Shown piece after piece: positions 28,348 to 36,654 of a DNA stretch of 64,000 nt. A model generated the notes under the pieces. It had not been told where the DNA came from and searched no databases. It saw nothing but the letters and a program-made list of their open reading frames with translations. Origin of the DNA: Azospirillum brasilense. Its GTDB lineage: Bacteria > Pseudomonadota > Alphaproteobacteria > Azospirillales > Azospirillaceae. Location of the stretch: positions 528,090-592,089 of the forward strand of contig NZ_VITI01000003.1 in the NCBI RefSeq assembly GCF_007827795.1, written 5' to 3'. A program made the translations under genes and the position numbers. Each line of letters begins with the position of its first letter. The first letter of the stretch is position 1.

Positions 28348-29001
28348 ATGGAAAGCCTTGATCTCTGGTCGCAGCTCACCGCCCTTGGGCAGGTGGTCGC
28401 CATCGACCTCGTGCTGGCCGGCGACAACGCCATCGTGGTCGGCATGGCCGCCGCCGCCGTTCCCATGGAGCAGCGCCGCAAGGTGATCGTCTGGGGCATC
28501 GGCGCGGCCATCATGCTGCGCATCTTCTTCGCCCTGATCACCACCCAGCTTCTCGCCATCATCGGGCTGACCCTGGCCGGCGGCGTTCTTCTGCTGTGGG
28601 TCTGCTGGAAGATGTTCCGCGAACTGCACTCCGGAGGGGCGGACGAAGTGACGCCCGACGAGGCGCTGGCCGGGACCGGCTCCGGGGACGCCGCGGTCGC
28701 TGCGGCGGTGGCGACGACCACCTTTGGCGCGGCGGTCTGGCAGATCGTGGTGGCGGACGTGTCGATGTCGCTCGACAACGTGCTGGCGGTGGCCGGTGCC
28801 GCCAAGGACCATCCGACGGTCCTGGTCATCGGCCTTCTGCTCTCCGTCGTCCTGATGGGTGCTGCGGCCAACATGATCGCGCATGTGCTGCACAAGCACC
28901 GCTGGATCGGCTGGATCGGCCTCGCCATCATCACCTACGTGGCGCTCGATATGATCTGGCGCGGCGGCAACGAGGTCCTGGCCCAGGCCCATCTGCTCTG
29001 A
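28348..29001 (+). CDS. TerC-family integral membrane protein (YjbE-type)
   Basis: A 217-aa membrane protein with about seven spans and the TerC hallmark acidic segments: DLVLAGDNAIVVGMAAAAV near the N-terminus and DVSMSLDNVLAVAGAAKDHP in the second half, a duplicated D-x-x-L-x-x-DN pattern. Related proteins export metals such as manganese or aid metalation of secreted enzymes; which applies here is not shown. A 170-bp leader precedes it, and I find no clear yybP-ykoY manganese riboswitch in it. A terminator follows directly. Confidence 0.88.
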   Translation: MESLDLWSQLTALGQVVAIDLVLAGDNAIVVGMAAAAVPMEQRRKVIVWGIGAAIMLRIFFALITTQLLAIIGLTLAGGVLLLWVCWKMFRELHSGGADEVTPDEALAGTGSGDAAVAAAVATTTFGAAVWQIVVADVSMSLDNVLAVAGAAKDHPTVLVIGLLLSVVLMGAAANMIAHVLHKHRWIGWIGLAIITYVALDMIWRGGNEVLAQAHLL

Positions 29002-29007
29002 CAATCG

Positions 29008-29036
29008 AAAAACCCCTGCCTTCCGGCGGGGTTTTT
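29008..29036. terminator. Bidirectional terminator between terC-type gene and cyclase
   Basis: The stem AAAAACCCC...GCC pairs with GGC GGGGTTTTT around a TTCC-type loop. It has T runs on both strands and stands 6 bp after the TerC stop and 2 bp from the convergent cyclase stop. Confidence 0.88.
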
Positions 29037-29038
29037 CT

Positions 29039-30739
29039 TCAGGCGCCAGCACCCTCCAGCAGCGCCCGCAAATCCTCCTGGCGCTGGACCGTCCGCACCC
29101 CCAGCGTGCCGTCGCGGCCCCGGATCTCCACGTCCCGGCGCTCCAGATGCTCCAGACGCCGGAGCCCCGCCAGTTCGGCGGCCGCGTCGGAAAAGACCAC
29201 GGTGGCGCCCAGCGTCTTGGTCATCTCCTCCAGCCGTGCCGCGACGTTGCCGGTGTCGCCGATGAACTGGAGCGATCCGTCCTCCGAACAGGCCACCGCC
29301 CCGACCACGGCGAGGCCGGAATGCACCCCGGCCCCGAAGGCCAGCGGCTGGTCCAGCTCCTCCGCGAGGTCGCGGCTCAGCACCTCGATGTCACGCCACA
29401 GATCGGCGGTGGCGCGCAGCGCGCTGGCCGCCGCCGCCGCGGGGTCCTCTTCGTTGGCGAACATGCCCATCACCCCGTCTCCGGCGATGGCGATGACGTA
29501 GCCGCCGTGCCGCCGTATCGCGTCGGTGACCACCTGGACGTAGCGGGTGACGATGAACAGGGCGTCGAAGGGCAGCCGCTCCGCCGCCAGCGAGGTCGAT
29601 CCCCGCAGATCCACGAACAGCGCGGTGATCGCCAGCTCCCGCCCGCTGTCCATGGGGGCGGAGACGGCGAAGTTGCGGCCGTTGTCCCGCGCCGACAGCA
29701 GCGGCGTCACCGACAGCGGCGCCACCGGGCGGAGCTGGCAGGCGAGGCGGACGGCGCGTGGTGCCTTCATCCGCTCCAGCACCGCCTGCTCGGTGGCGTT
29801 GGGCGGCGGCAGGGCGTCCGCCCCCTCGGTCACCCGGATGCGGCAGGTGGAGCAACGCCCCCTCCCGCCGCACAGCGCGGTGTGCGGGACGCCGTTGGCC
29901 CGGCTGGCCTCCAGCACGGAGGTCCCGCGCGGGATGGTCACCGTGCGCCCGCCGGGATAGGCGATGCGCACCGGGCTGGTCGCCCGCGCCCGCCAGTTGC
30001 GGAGCTGCCGCAGCCCCAGCGTGCCGACCAGCAGCAGGACGTAGGTGTTGAACACGCCGCCGCTGATCGCGGCCAGCGCGGCGCGGTTCTCCGCCTCCGG
30101 CGTTCCGGCGGGGGGCGGGCGGAACTGCTCCAGATAGGTGGGATCGGCGGCGGCCCGACGCTCCGCGTCCCAGCCGGCGTTGACGATCCCGGCCAGCGCC
30201 AGCAACGGCAGCAGCATGGCGAAGGCGCCGAGCAGCGAGGCGCGGCGCCGGTACCAGGGCTTCAGCATCAGCCAGCCCCGCACCCCGATGCAGCCGTGTA
30301 TCCACACGATCACCAGCAGCAGGAGCTGGCGCCACAGCAGGGTTTCCGGCGCGGTGATCCAGTAGAGGACGATCGCCCGCGGGTAGGTCAACGGGTCGTT
30401 GTAGAGGTCGTCCGACAGCATCCCCGCCATGCCGTGGGAGATCAGCAGGAGCGGGATGCACAGCCCCAGCCCCAGTTGCCACGCCTCCCCGGCGGGCATG
30501 CGCAGGTGGCGGCGCCGGTACAGCGCCCACAGACCCAGCCCGGCGTGGGTGACGAAGGAGCCGGCGAGGAGCGCCTGTCCCGGCAGCGTGTCCCAGACCC
30601 ACAGCAGGGTGCGCCGCGCCACCTCCATCCCCGGAAGCAGCAGCAGCCCGGCGGCGTGGGCGAGGAAATGGGTGATGACGAAGGTGAACAGCGTCAGGCC
30701 GGTGAACAGGCGCAACGGGCGTTCGATCCGGCGTTTCAT
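29039..30739 (-). CDS. Membrane-anchored class III adenylate/guanylate cyclase with 2Fe-2S ferredoxin domain
   Basis: A 566-aa fusion. Residues 1-250 hold about six membrane helices with several intramembrane histidines (THFLAHAAG, SFVTHAGLG, ISHGMAGML, VWIHGCIG), like a di-heme cytochrome b. Residues about 255-355 form a plant-type 2Fe-2S ferredoxin with C290, C296, C299 and C334 (CGGRGRCSTC then ACQLRP). Residues about 368-540 are a class III cyclase with metal aspartates D377 (ALFVDLRGSTS) and D421 (IAGDGVMGMF), plus N498 and R502 in GDTGNVAARLE. The build suggests cAMP synthesis controlled by redox or electron flow, which is an inference. It is divergent from a CRP-like regulator. Confidence 0.9.
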   Translation of the reverse strand: MKRRIERPLRLFTGLTLFTFVITHFLAHAAGLLLLPGMEVARRTLLWVWDTLPGQALLAGSFVTHAGLGLWALYRRRHLRMPAGEAWQLGLGLCIPLLLISHGMAGMLSDDLYNDPLTYPRAIVLYWITAPETLLWRQLLLLVIVWIHGCIGVRGWLMLKPWYRRRASLLGAFAMLLPLLALAGIVNAGWDAERRAAADPTYLEQFRPPPAGTPEAENRAALAAISGGVFNTYVLLLVGTLGLRQLRNWRARATSPVRIAYPGGRTVTIPRGTSVLEASRANGVPHTALCGGRGRCSTCRIRVTEGADALPPPNATEQAVLERMKAPRAVRLACQLRPVAPLSVTPLLSARDNGRNFAVSAPMDSGRELAITALFVDLRGSTSLAAERLPFDALFIVTRYVQVVTDAIRRHGGYVIAIAGDGVMGMFANEEDPAAAAASALRATADLWRDIEVLSRDLAEELDQPLAFGAGVHSGLAVVGAVACSEDGSLQFIGDTGNVAARLEEMTKTLGATVVFSDAAAELAGLRRLEHLERRDVEIRGRDGTLGVRTVQRQEDLRALLEGAGA

Positions 30740-30884
30740 GAACGGTTCCGGGTCATGAACGGGGCCGGGCGGCGGATGGGACGGGCGTCCATGTCGGTCG
30801 GCGGGCTCGGCTTGTTCGTGGCGTCCACCGGCATCCTATGAGATCATCCCGCGCCATGCCACAGCCCGACATCCATTCCCGTTC
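30740..30884. promoter_or_regulatory. Divergent control region between cyclase and CRP-like gene
   Basis: A 145-bp gap. CATGAACGG occurs twice in tandem near 30737 and 30755, and its complement CCGTTCATG spans the start of the CRP-like gene, so both genes begin within the same sequence CCGTTCATGA. I see no good TGTGA-N6-TCACA site. Confidence 0.4.
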
Positions 30885-31583
30885 ATGAGGCGCCGGACCG
30901 AAACGCTGGCCGGGGCGGCGCTGTTCCGCTCCCTGTCCCCCGACGCGCTGCGGGCGCTGGAGGACCGCTGCGTCTGGCGCCGGGTGGAGGCCGGGCAATG
31001 GATCATCGATTTCGAGGATGAGGGGACCGACGTCTTCGTCGTCGCCGCCGGTCTGGTCCGGGTGACGATCCGCGCGATCTCCGGGCGGACGGTGATCCTG
31101 CGCGACATCCCCGCCGGGGAATTCTTCGGGGAGCTGGCGGCCATCGACGGTAAGGCCCGCTCCGCCGGCATCGTCGCCGTGACCAACGCCACGGTCGCCT
31201 GCATGCCCGCTCCGCTGTTCCGCGACTGCGTCCACCGCCACCCCGACGTCTGCGACCAGGTGATGGTCCTGCTGGCCGGGGAGATCCGGAAGCTCGCCAC
31301 GCGGGTGAACGAATTCAACACGCTCGACGTGCGCCACCGCATCTACGCCGAGCTGTTGCGGCTGGCCCGGCCGGACGGGCGGGGGGAGCACAGCGCCACC
31401 ATCTCCCCGCCGCCGCCCCACGCCGACCTCGCCGCCCGTGTCAGCACCCGGCGCGAGGCGGTCTCGCGGGAGCTGAGCGCGCTGGAGCGCGACGGGCTGC
31501 TGGAGAAGCGGCGGGGCGCGCTGGTCCTGCTGGACACCCGCCGCCTGCGGGACCGGGTCCGGCAGGCGGCGGAGGAGGATTGA
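30885..31583 (+). CDS. Crp/Fnr-family regulator with cAMP-type phosphate-binding cassette
   Basis: A 232-aa regulator. The cyclic-nucleotide domain carries AGEFFGELAAIDGK then ARSAG, with E83, R92 and S93 in the positions that in E. coli CRP hold the cAMP ribose and phosphate; FNR proteins lack this cassette. No N-terminal iron-sulphur cysteine cluster is present. The C-terminal winged helix contains HADLAARVSTRREAVSRELS, the recognition helix. The start is ATG 30885. It is divergent from a class III cyclase, so a local cAMP circuit is likely. It is convergent with the YceI gene, 9 bp away. Confidence 0.9.
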   Translation: MRRRTETLAGAALFRSLSPDALRALEDRCVWRRVEAGQWIIDFEDEGTDVFVVAAGLVRVTIRAISGRTVILRDIPAGEFFGELAAIDGKARSAGIVAVTNATVACMPAPLFRDCVHRHPDVCDQVMVLLAGEIRKLATRVNEFNTLDVRHRIYAELLRLARPDGRGEHSATISPPPPHADLAARVSTRREAVSRELSALERDGLLEKRRGALVLLDTRRLRDRVRQAAEED

Positions 31584-31592
31584 CGGCGCGCC

Positions 31593-32171
31593 TTACGCCT
31601 TCACAGCCTCGGACTCGATGATGATCTGGATGTCGTCGCCGATGTTCGGCACGCCGTACTTCATGCCGAAGTCGGAGCGCTTGATCGTGCCGCGGGCGGA
31701 GAAGCCGACCGTGTCCATCTTGCTGGCCGGGCTGACGCCGTCCTTGTTGAAGGTCACGTCGAGGACCACCGGCTTGGTGACGCCCAGCAGGGTCAGGTCG
31801 CCGTGCAGTTTGCCGGTCTTGTCACCGGTCTTCTCGATCTTCGTGCTCTTGAAGGTCATCTTCGGGAACTCCTTCACGTTGAAGAAGTCCGGCGACTTCA
31901 GGTGCTCGTCGCGCTTGGCGTGGTTGGTGTCGACGCTGGCGGTGTCGATGGTCACCGACAGGCTGCTCTTGTCCGCGGCGTCCTTGTCGAAGGCCAGCTC
32001 GCCGGCCACCGTGTTGAAGCTGCCCACCGCCTTGGAGAAGCCGAGATGGTCGACGATGAAGACCACCGCGGTGTGGGCCGGGTCCAGCTTGTAGGCGACC
32101 GGGGCGGCCTGGACCGTCATCGGCAGGGCGACGAGGGCGGAGAGGGCGGCGGCGGCGAGAAGACGCTTCAT
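31593..32171 (-). CDS. YceI-family periplasmic lipid-binding-type protein
   Basis: A 192-aa protein. There is a clear Sec signal peptide (MKRLLAAAALSALVALPMTV, cleavage after QAA). The mature part is the YceI lipocalin-like barrel, with YKLDPAHTAVVFIVDHLGFS, VTIDTASVDTNHAKRDEHLK and FFNVKEFPKMTFKST. YceI proteins bind isoprenoid or quinone-like lipids; several are induced by base or stress. It lies 45 bp downstream of a membrane-protein gene on the same strand, with which it may be co-transcribed. Confidence 0.92.
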   Translation of the reverse strand: MKRLLAAAALSALVALPMTVQAAPVAYKLDPAHTAVVFIVDHLGFSKAVGSFNTVAGELAFDKDAADKSSLSVTIDTASVDTNHAKRDEHLKSPDFFNVKEFPKMTFKSTKIEKTGDKTGKLHGDLTLLGVTKPVVLDVTFNKDGVSPASKMDTVGFSARGTIKRSDFGMKYGVPNIGDDIQIIIESEAVKA

Positions 32172-32216
32172 GATTCGGAGTCCTTTGTCGGTTCGAAAGA
32201 GTGGGTTGGGTTTGGG

Positions 32217-33071
32217 TCAGTAGCCGGACACGTCGGAACCGGCGGACAGAAGGAAGGCGACGCCCACGGCGGCGGCGGCCGGCACCAGGGCGAGGACGGT
32301 CAGCGCCACGGTGCCCATGGCCCGTCCCGCGGCGGTGCGCGGCAGGGGCAGGCGGTCGCGCAGCCGGTCGGCAAAGAAGGCCGGCAGGACGAGCAGCAGG
32401 GCTTCGGCGCGAGCGGAGGAGAAGAAGGTCAGGGTGGCGGCCAGCAGCACCAGGATGCCCAGCGCCGCCTGACCGGCGTTGCCCCAGGCATGGCGCTCCA
32501 CCGGCCAGTTCCACAGCAGCAGGCCGCCGGTGGCCGCGGCCAGCGCGAAGGCCAACTGGGCGACGGAGGCGGAGGCGCCGACCAGCGCCACCCCGCCCAC
32601 CGCCACCGCGGCGGCCAGCAGGGCGACGCCGGGCGTGGCCACCCCCTCGCCCTCGGAGGCGGTGCGGGACAGGGCGATCCAGCCGCCGGCCAGCAGCAGG
32701 ACGGCGGCGGTGATGGTGTCCAGGCCGCCCGGCAGCACCGGCAGGGCGATCCACAACAGCGACGCCGTCACCCAGGCGCCGAGCAGCCATGTGCCGCGGC
32801 GGCGGTCCAGCCCGGCGAGGTCGGCGCCGACGCCGATGACCAGACCGGCCACCGCGCTCCAGAACAGGCGGCCCATGCTGGAGGGCGGCGGCAGGGCCGG
32901 CAGGCCGACGATCAGCGCGTAGGCCGCCAGGAAGGCGGCGGCAACACCCGCCGCCGCCAACCGGGGGCCTCGTGTCCGCCCGCCCGCGACACGGACCACG
33001 CCGACGGCGGCGACGCCGACCACCAGCGGAAACAGGGCGGTCTGCACCACAAGATCATCGAGCAGAGCCAT
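32217..33071 (-). CDS. Hypothetical multi-span membrane protein
   Basis: A 284-aa protein that is almost wholly hydrophobic: about nine membrane segments rich in Ala, Val, Leu and Gly, few charged residues, and no catalytic motif I can name. Loops contain GGRTRGP, DRRRGTW and ADRLRDRLPLPR, consistent with inside-positive topology. It ends 45 bp before yceI. I do not recognise a family and would not assign a transport role on this evidence. Confidence 0.7.
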   Translation of the reverse strand: MALLDDLVVQTALFPLVVGVAAVGVVRVAGGRTRGPRLAAAGVAAAFLAAYALIVGLPALPPPSSMGRLFWSAVAGLVIGVGADLAGLDRRRGTWLLGAWVTASLLWIALPVLPGGLDTITAAVLLLAGGWIALSRTASEGEGVATPGVALLAAAVAVGGVALVGASASVAQLAFALAAATGGLLLWNWPVERHAWGNAGQAALGILVLLAATLTFFSSARAEALLLVLPAFFADRLRDRLPLPRTAAGRAMGTVALTVLALVPAAAAVGVAFLLSAGSDVSGY

Positions 33072-33405
33072 CGTCGGGGCACTCCAAGCCGCAGGAAACG
33101 GGACGCGGGGCGGAGCCTGCCGGGATGGAACGGTCAGGCCAGCGCTTCGCGGCGCGGCTGGAGAGTGCCGCTACGGGCGCCCGACGCCTGTGCGAAAACG
33201 CACATCGTGAACGCGGTGTGACCGGGTTTTTGGGCGTGAACGACTCCGTTGGGGGCGCACCTCCGTTCAGCTCGTGCGTGCCGTCCGTGACGGGCTGGAG
33301 GATGGACACCGCATTGTCACGATTGGGGTTGCTCCCTGGACAGCCGCTTGTGTATGTCGGTTCAGCGCCAGAAGCGGACTAAGATTGCGTTCTTAACGAC
33401 CGAGG

Positions 33406-33474
33406 AGTTTGTCCGGAAACCCGTCCGACAAACTAAGTGTCCGCCAACCCATCGTTTCCGTGGGTTGGCGGACA
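33406..33474. repeat. Two tandem inverted repeats in a 487-bp gap
   Basis: First repeat: AGTTTGTC (33406-33413) and GACAAACT (33427-33434). Second repeat: 14-bp perfect arms at 33438-33451 and 33461-33474 (TGTCCGCCAACCCA and its complement) around 9 nt, followed by GCTTTCTGTTTT. The gap 33072-33558 holds no convincing gene. The second hairpin could terminate transcription on the plus strand; the pair could equally be regulator sites. Confidence 0.6.
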
Positions 33475-33558
33475 GCTTTCTGTTTTGCCGTCAAACGGCC
33501 GATTGCCGGACGAGCTATGAGGTGGCCCCTCTTGTCAAACGACCACCTCGCAAGCCCG

Positions 33559-36500
33559 TCAGATTACTCCCAGACGGGCATGGGAGCTTGACGTGTCGCT
33601 GACAGCCGCCGGCTTGATGCGGAACCATGCCGCATAGAGAGCGGGGAGGAACAGCAGGATCAGTACCGTGCCGACCGCGGTGCCGCCGATCAGCGTGTAG
33701 GCCATTGACCCCCAGAAGACCGAGTGCGTGAGGGGGATGAAGGCCAGCACCGCAGCGAGGGCGGTCAGGATCACCGGCCGCGTCCGCTGCACCGTGGCTT
33801 CGATGACGGCGTGATAATCGTCGAGGCCGGCCGCCTGGTTCTCCTTGATCTGTTCGGTCAGGATCAGAGTGTTGCGCATCAGGATGCCGGCCAGACCGAT
33901 CAGCCCGAGGATGGCGTTGAAGCCGAAGGGCTGGTTGAAGGCGAGCAGCATGGGCACGACGCCGACGACGCCGAGCGGTGCGGTCAGCAGGACCATGGCC
34001 ATCATCGAGAAGGACCGAACCTGCAGCATGATGAAGACCAGCATGGCGGCGATCATGACCGGGAAGACCTTGCCGAGGGCGGTGTTGGCCTTGACGGATT
34101 CCTCGATCGACCCGCCCGCTTCGATGCGATAGCCGGCCGGAAGCGAGGCGATCAGCGGCTGAAGGGCCGTCATGATCTGCTTGGAGACCTCCGGCGGCTG
34201 GGTCGCCTCGTTGTAGTCCGAGCGGATCGTGATGACGGATGTCCGGTCCCGGCGCTTCATCATCGGCTTCTCCAGGCGGATATCGGCATGGCCGATCTGG
34301 TCGAGCGGGATTTGCTGGCCGGTCCGGCTCGTCAGGGAGAAATCCGTCAGACGCGCCGGGTCCAAACGTTCGCCGCCGGCGCTGCGCGCCACGATGGGGA
34401 CATTGCGGATGTCCTCGCGCACCTGGGTGACGGCGATTCCGGTCAGAAGGAACTGGAGTTGCTGCCCGACCTCCGCCGGTGAGAGACCGATGAGGTTCAG
34501 GCGATCCTGGTCCGGGGTGAAGCGAAGCACCGGCGTGCGGTTGCCCCAATCCCGGTTGGCCTGCCGGACATCCGGCACGCTCCGCATGATGGCGAGGGCC
34601 TTTTCGGAAATGGCGTACAACTGCGCCGGATCGGGGCCCATCACCCGGAATTCGACCGGGAACGGTGTGTAGGGTCCGAACACGAGCTGGGTGACACGGA
34701 CATAGGCCTCGGGCACCAATCCCTGCGCCACCGTCTGCCGCAGCCGGTGCTTCAGGGCCTCGCGCGTCTCGGCGTCCGGGGTGAGCACGACGATCTTGGC
34801 GAAGGCGGGATCGGGCAGTTCGGGCGACAGGGCGATGAAGAAGCGGGGAGCGCCCTGGCCGACATAGCTGGTGACGATCTTCGCCTCTGGCTGATCGGCC
34901 AGCCAGCGTTCGATCTTCTCGACCGAGGCTGTCGTCGTCTCGATGCTGGTGCCTTCCGGCAGGCGGACCTCCACCAGCACCTCGGGACGGTCGGAGGTCG
35001 GGAAGAACTGCTGCTTCACGCCGCCCATGCCGACGATGGCGACGGCAAAGGCGAGGCCGACGACGCCGCAGGTCAGGACCTTGTGCCGCACGGCGAAGCT
35101 GATGACCCGCCGCAGGCGCTGGTAGTTCGGAGTGCCGTAGATCGCCTCGTGACCGCCGGCGACCGGCTTGATCGCCGGCAGCATCTTGACGCCCAGATAG
35201 GGGGTGAAGACCACCGCCACGATCCAGGAGACGATGAGGGAGAATCCCACGACCCAGAAGATGTTGCCGGCATATTCGCCGGCGGTCGAGCGCGCGAACC
35301 CCACCGGCAGGAAGCCGGCGATCGTCACCAGCGTGCCGGACAGCATCGGCGCCGCCGTGTGGCTCCAGGCATAGGCCGCCGCCCTGATGCGGTCGACGCC
35401 CTCCTCCATCTTCACCACCATCACCTCGATGGCGATGATGGCGTCGTCCACCAGCAGGCCGAGCGACAGGATCAGCGCGCCGAGCGTGATGCGGTCGAAG
35501 AACCGGCCGGTTTCCAGCATGATCAGGAAGACGACGGCGAGCGTCAGCGGCACGGCGGCGGCCACGACGATGCCGACGCGCCAGCCGAGGCTGAGCAGGC
35601 TGACCAACAGCACCACGCCCAGCGCCATGGCGAATTTGATCATGAACTCGTCGACCGCCGAGGTGATGTTGACGGCCTGATCGGTCACCTTGTCGAGCGT
35701 CATCCCAAGCGGCAGCGACCGCGCGATGCCCGCCGCCCGCTTCTCCAGCGCCTTGCCGAGCGCGAGGCCGTCCCAGCCCTCCTGCATGACCGTCGCCAGC
35801 ATGACGGTGGGTTCGCCCTGGTGGCGGATGATGTAGGTCGGCGGATCCTCGTAGCCGCGGCGGACCTCCGCGATGTCCGACAGCTTCAGCGTCCGCCCGG
35901 CGGCGACGATTGGCGTGTCGGCGATCGCCTGCACGCCGTCATAGGCACCGTCGATCCGGATGAAGACCTGCGGCCCCTGGGTGTCGATCGAGCCGGACGG
36001 CGTGACGGTGTTCTGCCGCTGCAAGGCGGCGATGATGTCCTGGGTCGACACGCCGAGGGTCGCCAGCTTGGCATAGGAGAACTCGACAAAGATCCGTTCC
36101 GGACGCTCGCCCAGGATGTTGACCTTCTTGACGCCGGGCACATGCAGCAGGTCCTGGCGGATCGTCTCCGCCTGCCGTGCCAGCTCGCGCATCGGCAGGC
36201 CCTTGGCCTTCAGCGCATAGAGGGCGAAGCTGACGTCGGAATACTCGTCGTTGACGAAGGGGCCGAGCACGCCGGGCGGCAGGTTGCGCGTCTCGTCGCC
36301 CATCTTCTTGCGGGCTTGATAGAACTCCTCCTGCACCTTGGCCGGCGGCGTGCTGTCCTTTAGCGTCAGGGTCATATAGGCGTAGCCGGGCCGCGTCGTC
36401 GTCTCCACCCGGTCGTACCAGCTCAGTTCCTGAAGGCGCTTCTCCAGCGGTTCGGCGACGAGATCCTGCATCTCGCGCGCGGTGGCGCCCGGCCACACGC

Positions 36501-36654
36501 TGGTGACCGTCAGGGTCTTGATGGTGAAGGAGGGGTCCTCCGCCCGGCCGAGCATGACGAAGGCGAAGGCGCCTCCCGCCGCCAGCAGGAGGATGAAGAA
36601 CAGGGTGACGGCCCGTTCACGGACGGCGATGGCGGAAAGATTGAGGCCCATCAC
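33559..36654 (-). CDS. RND efflux pump inner-membrane subunit
   Basis: A 1031-aa RND transporter with twelve membrane spans in two halves. The N-terminus NLSAIAVRERAVTLFFILLL and WPGATAREMQDLVAEPLEKR are typical. The proton-relay aspartate pair is in LSLGLLVDDAIIAIEVMVV, within span 4. LRMPEGTS-type porter sequence (VRLPEGTSIETTTASVEKIE) is present. It overlaps the adaptor gene by 4 bp at its start. No outer-membrane factor is adjacent. The substrate is unknown; it is likely under the TetR-type operator upstream of the adaptor. Confidence 0.93.
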   Translation of the reverse strand: MMGLNLSAIAVRERAVTLFFILLLAAGGAFAFVMLGRAEDPSFTIKTLTVTSVWPGATAREMQDLVAEPLEKRLQELSWYDRVETTTRPGYAYMTLTLKDSTPPAKVQEEFYQARKKMGDETRNLPPGVLGPFVNDEYSDVSFALYALKAKGLPMRELARQAETIRQDLLHVPGVKKVNILGERPERIFVEFSYAKLATLGVSTQDIIAALQRQNTVTPSGSIDTQGPQVFIRIDGAYDGVQAIADTPIVAAGRTLKLSDIAEVRRGYEDPPTYIIRHQGEPTVMLATVMQEGWDGLALGKALEKRAAGIARSLPLGMTLDKVTDQAVNITSAVDEFMIKFAMALGVVLLVSLLSLGWRVGIVVAAAVPLTLAVVFLIMLETGRFFDRITLGALILSLGLLVDDAIIAIEVMVVKMEEGVDRIRAAAYAWSHTAAPMLSGTLVTIAGFLPVGFARSTAGEYAGNIFWVVGFSLIVSWIVAVVFTPYLGVKMLPAIKPVAGGHEAIYGTPNYQRLRRVISFAVRHKVLTCGVVGLAFAVAIVGMGGVKQQFFPTSDRPEVLVEVRLPEGTSIETTTASVEKIERWLADQPEAKIVTSYVGQGAPRFFIALSPELPDPAFAKIVVLTPDAETREALKHRLRQTVAQGLVPEAYVRVTQLVFGPYTPFPVEFRVMGPDPAQLYAISEKALAIMRSVPDVRQANRDWGNRTPVLRFTPDQDRLNLIGLSPAEVGQQLQFLLTGIAVTQVREDIRNVPIVARSAGGERLDPARLTDFSLTSRTGQQIPLDQIGHADIRLEKPMMKRRDRTSVITIRSDYNEATQPPEVSKQIMTALQPLIASLPAGYRIEAGGSIEESVKANTALGKVFPVMIAAMLVFIMLQVRSFSMMAMVLLTAPLGVVGVVPMLLAFNQPFGFNAILGLIGLAGILMRNTLILTEQIKENQAAGLDDYHAVIEATVQRTRPVILTALAAVLAFIPLTHSVFWGSMAYTLIGGTAVGTVLILLFLPALYAAWFRIKPAAVSDTSSSHARLGVI

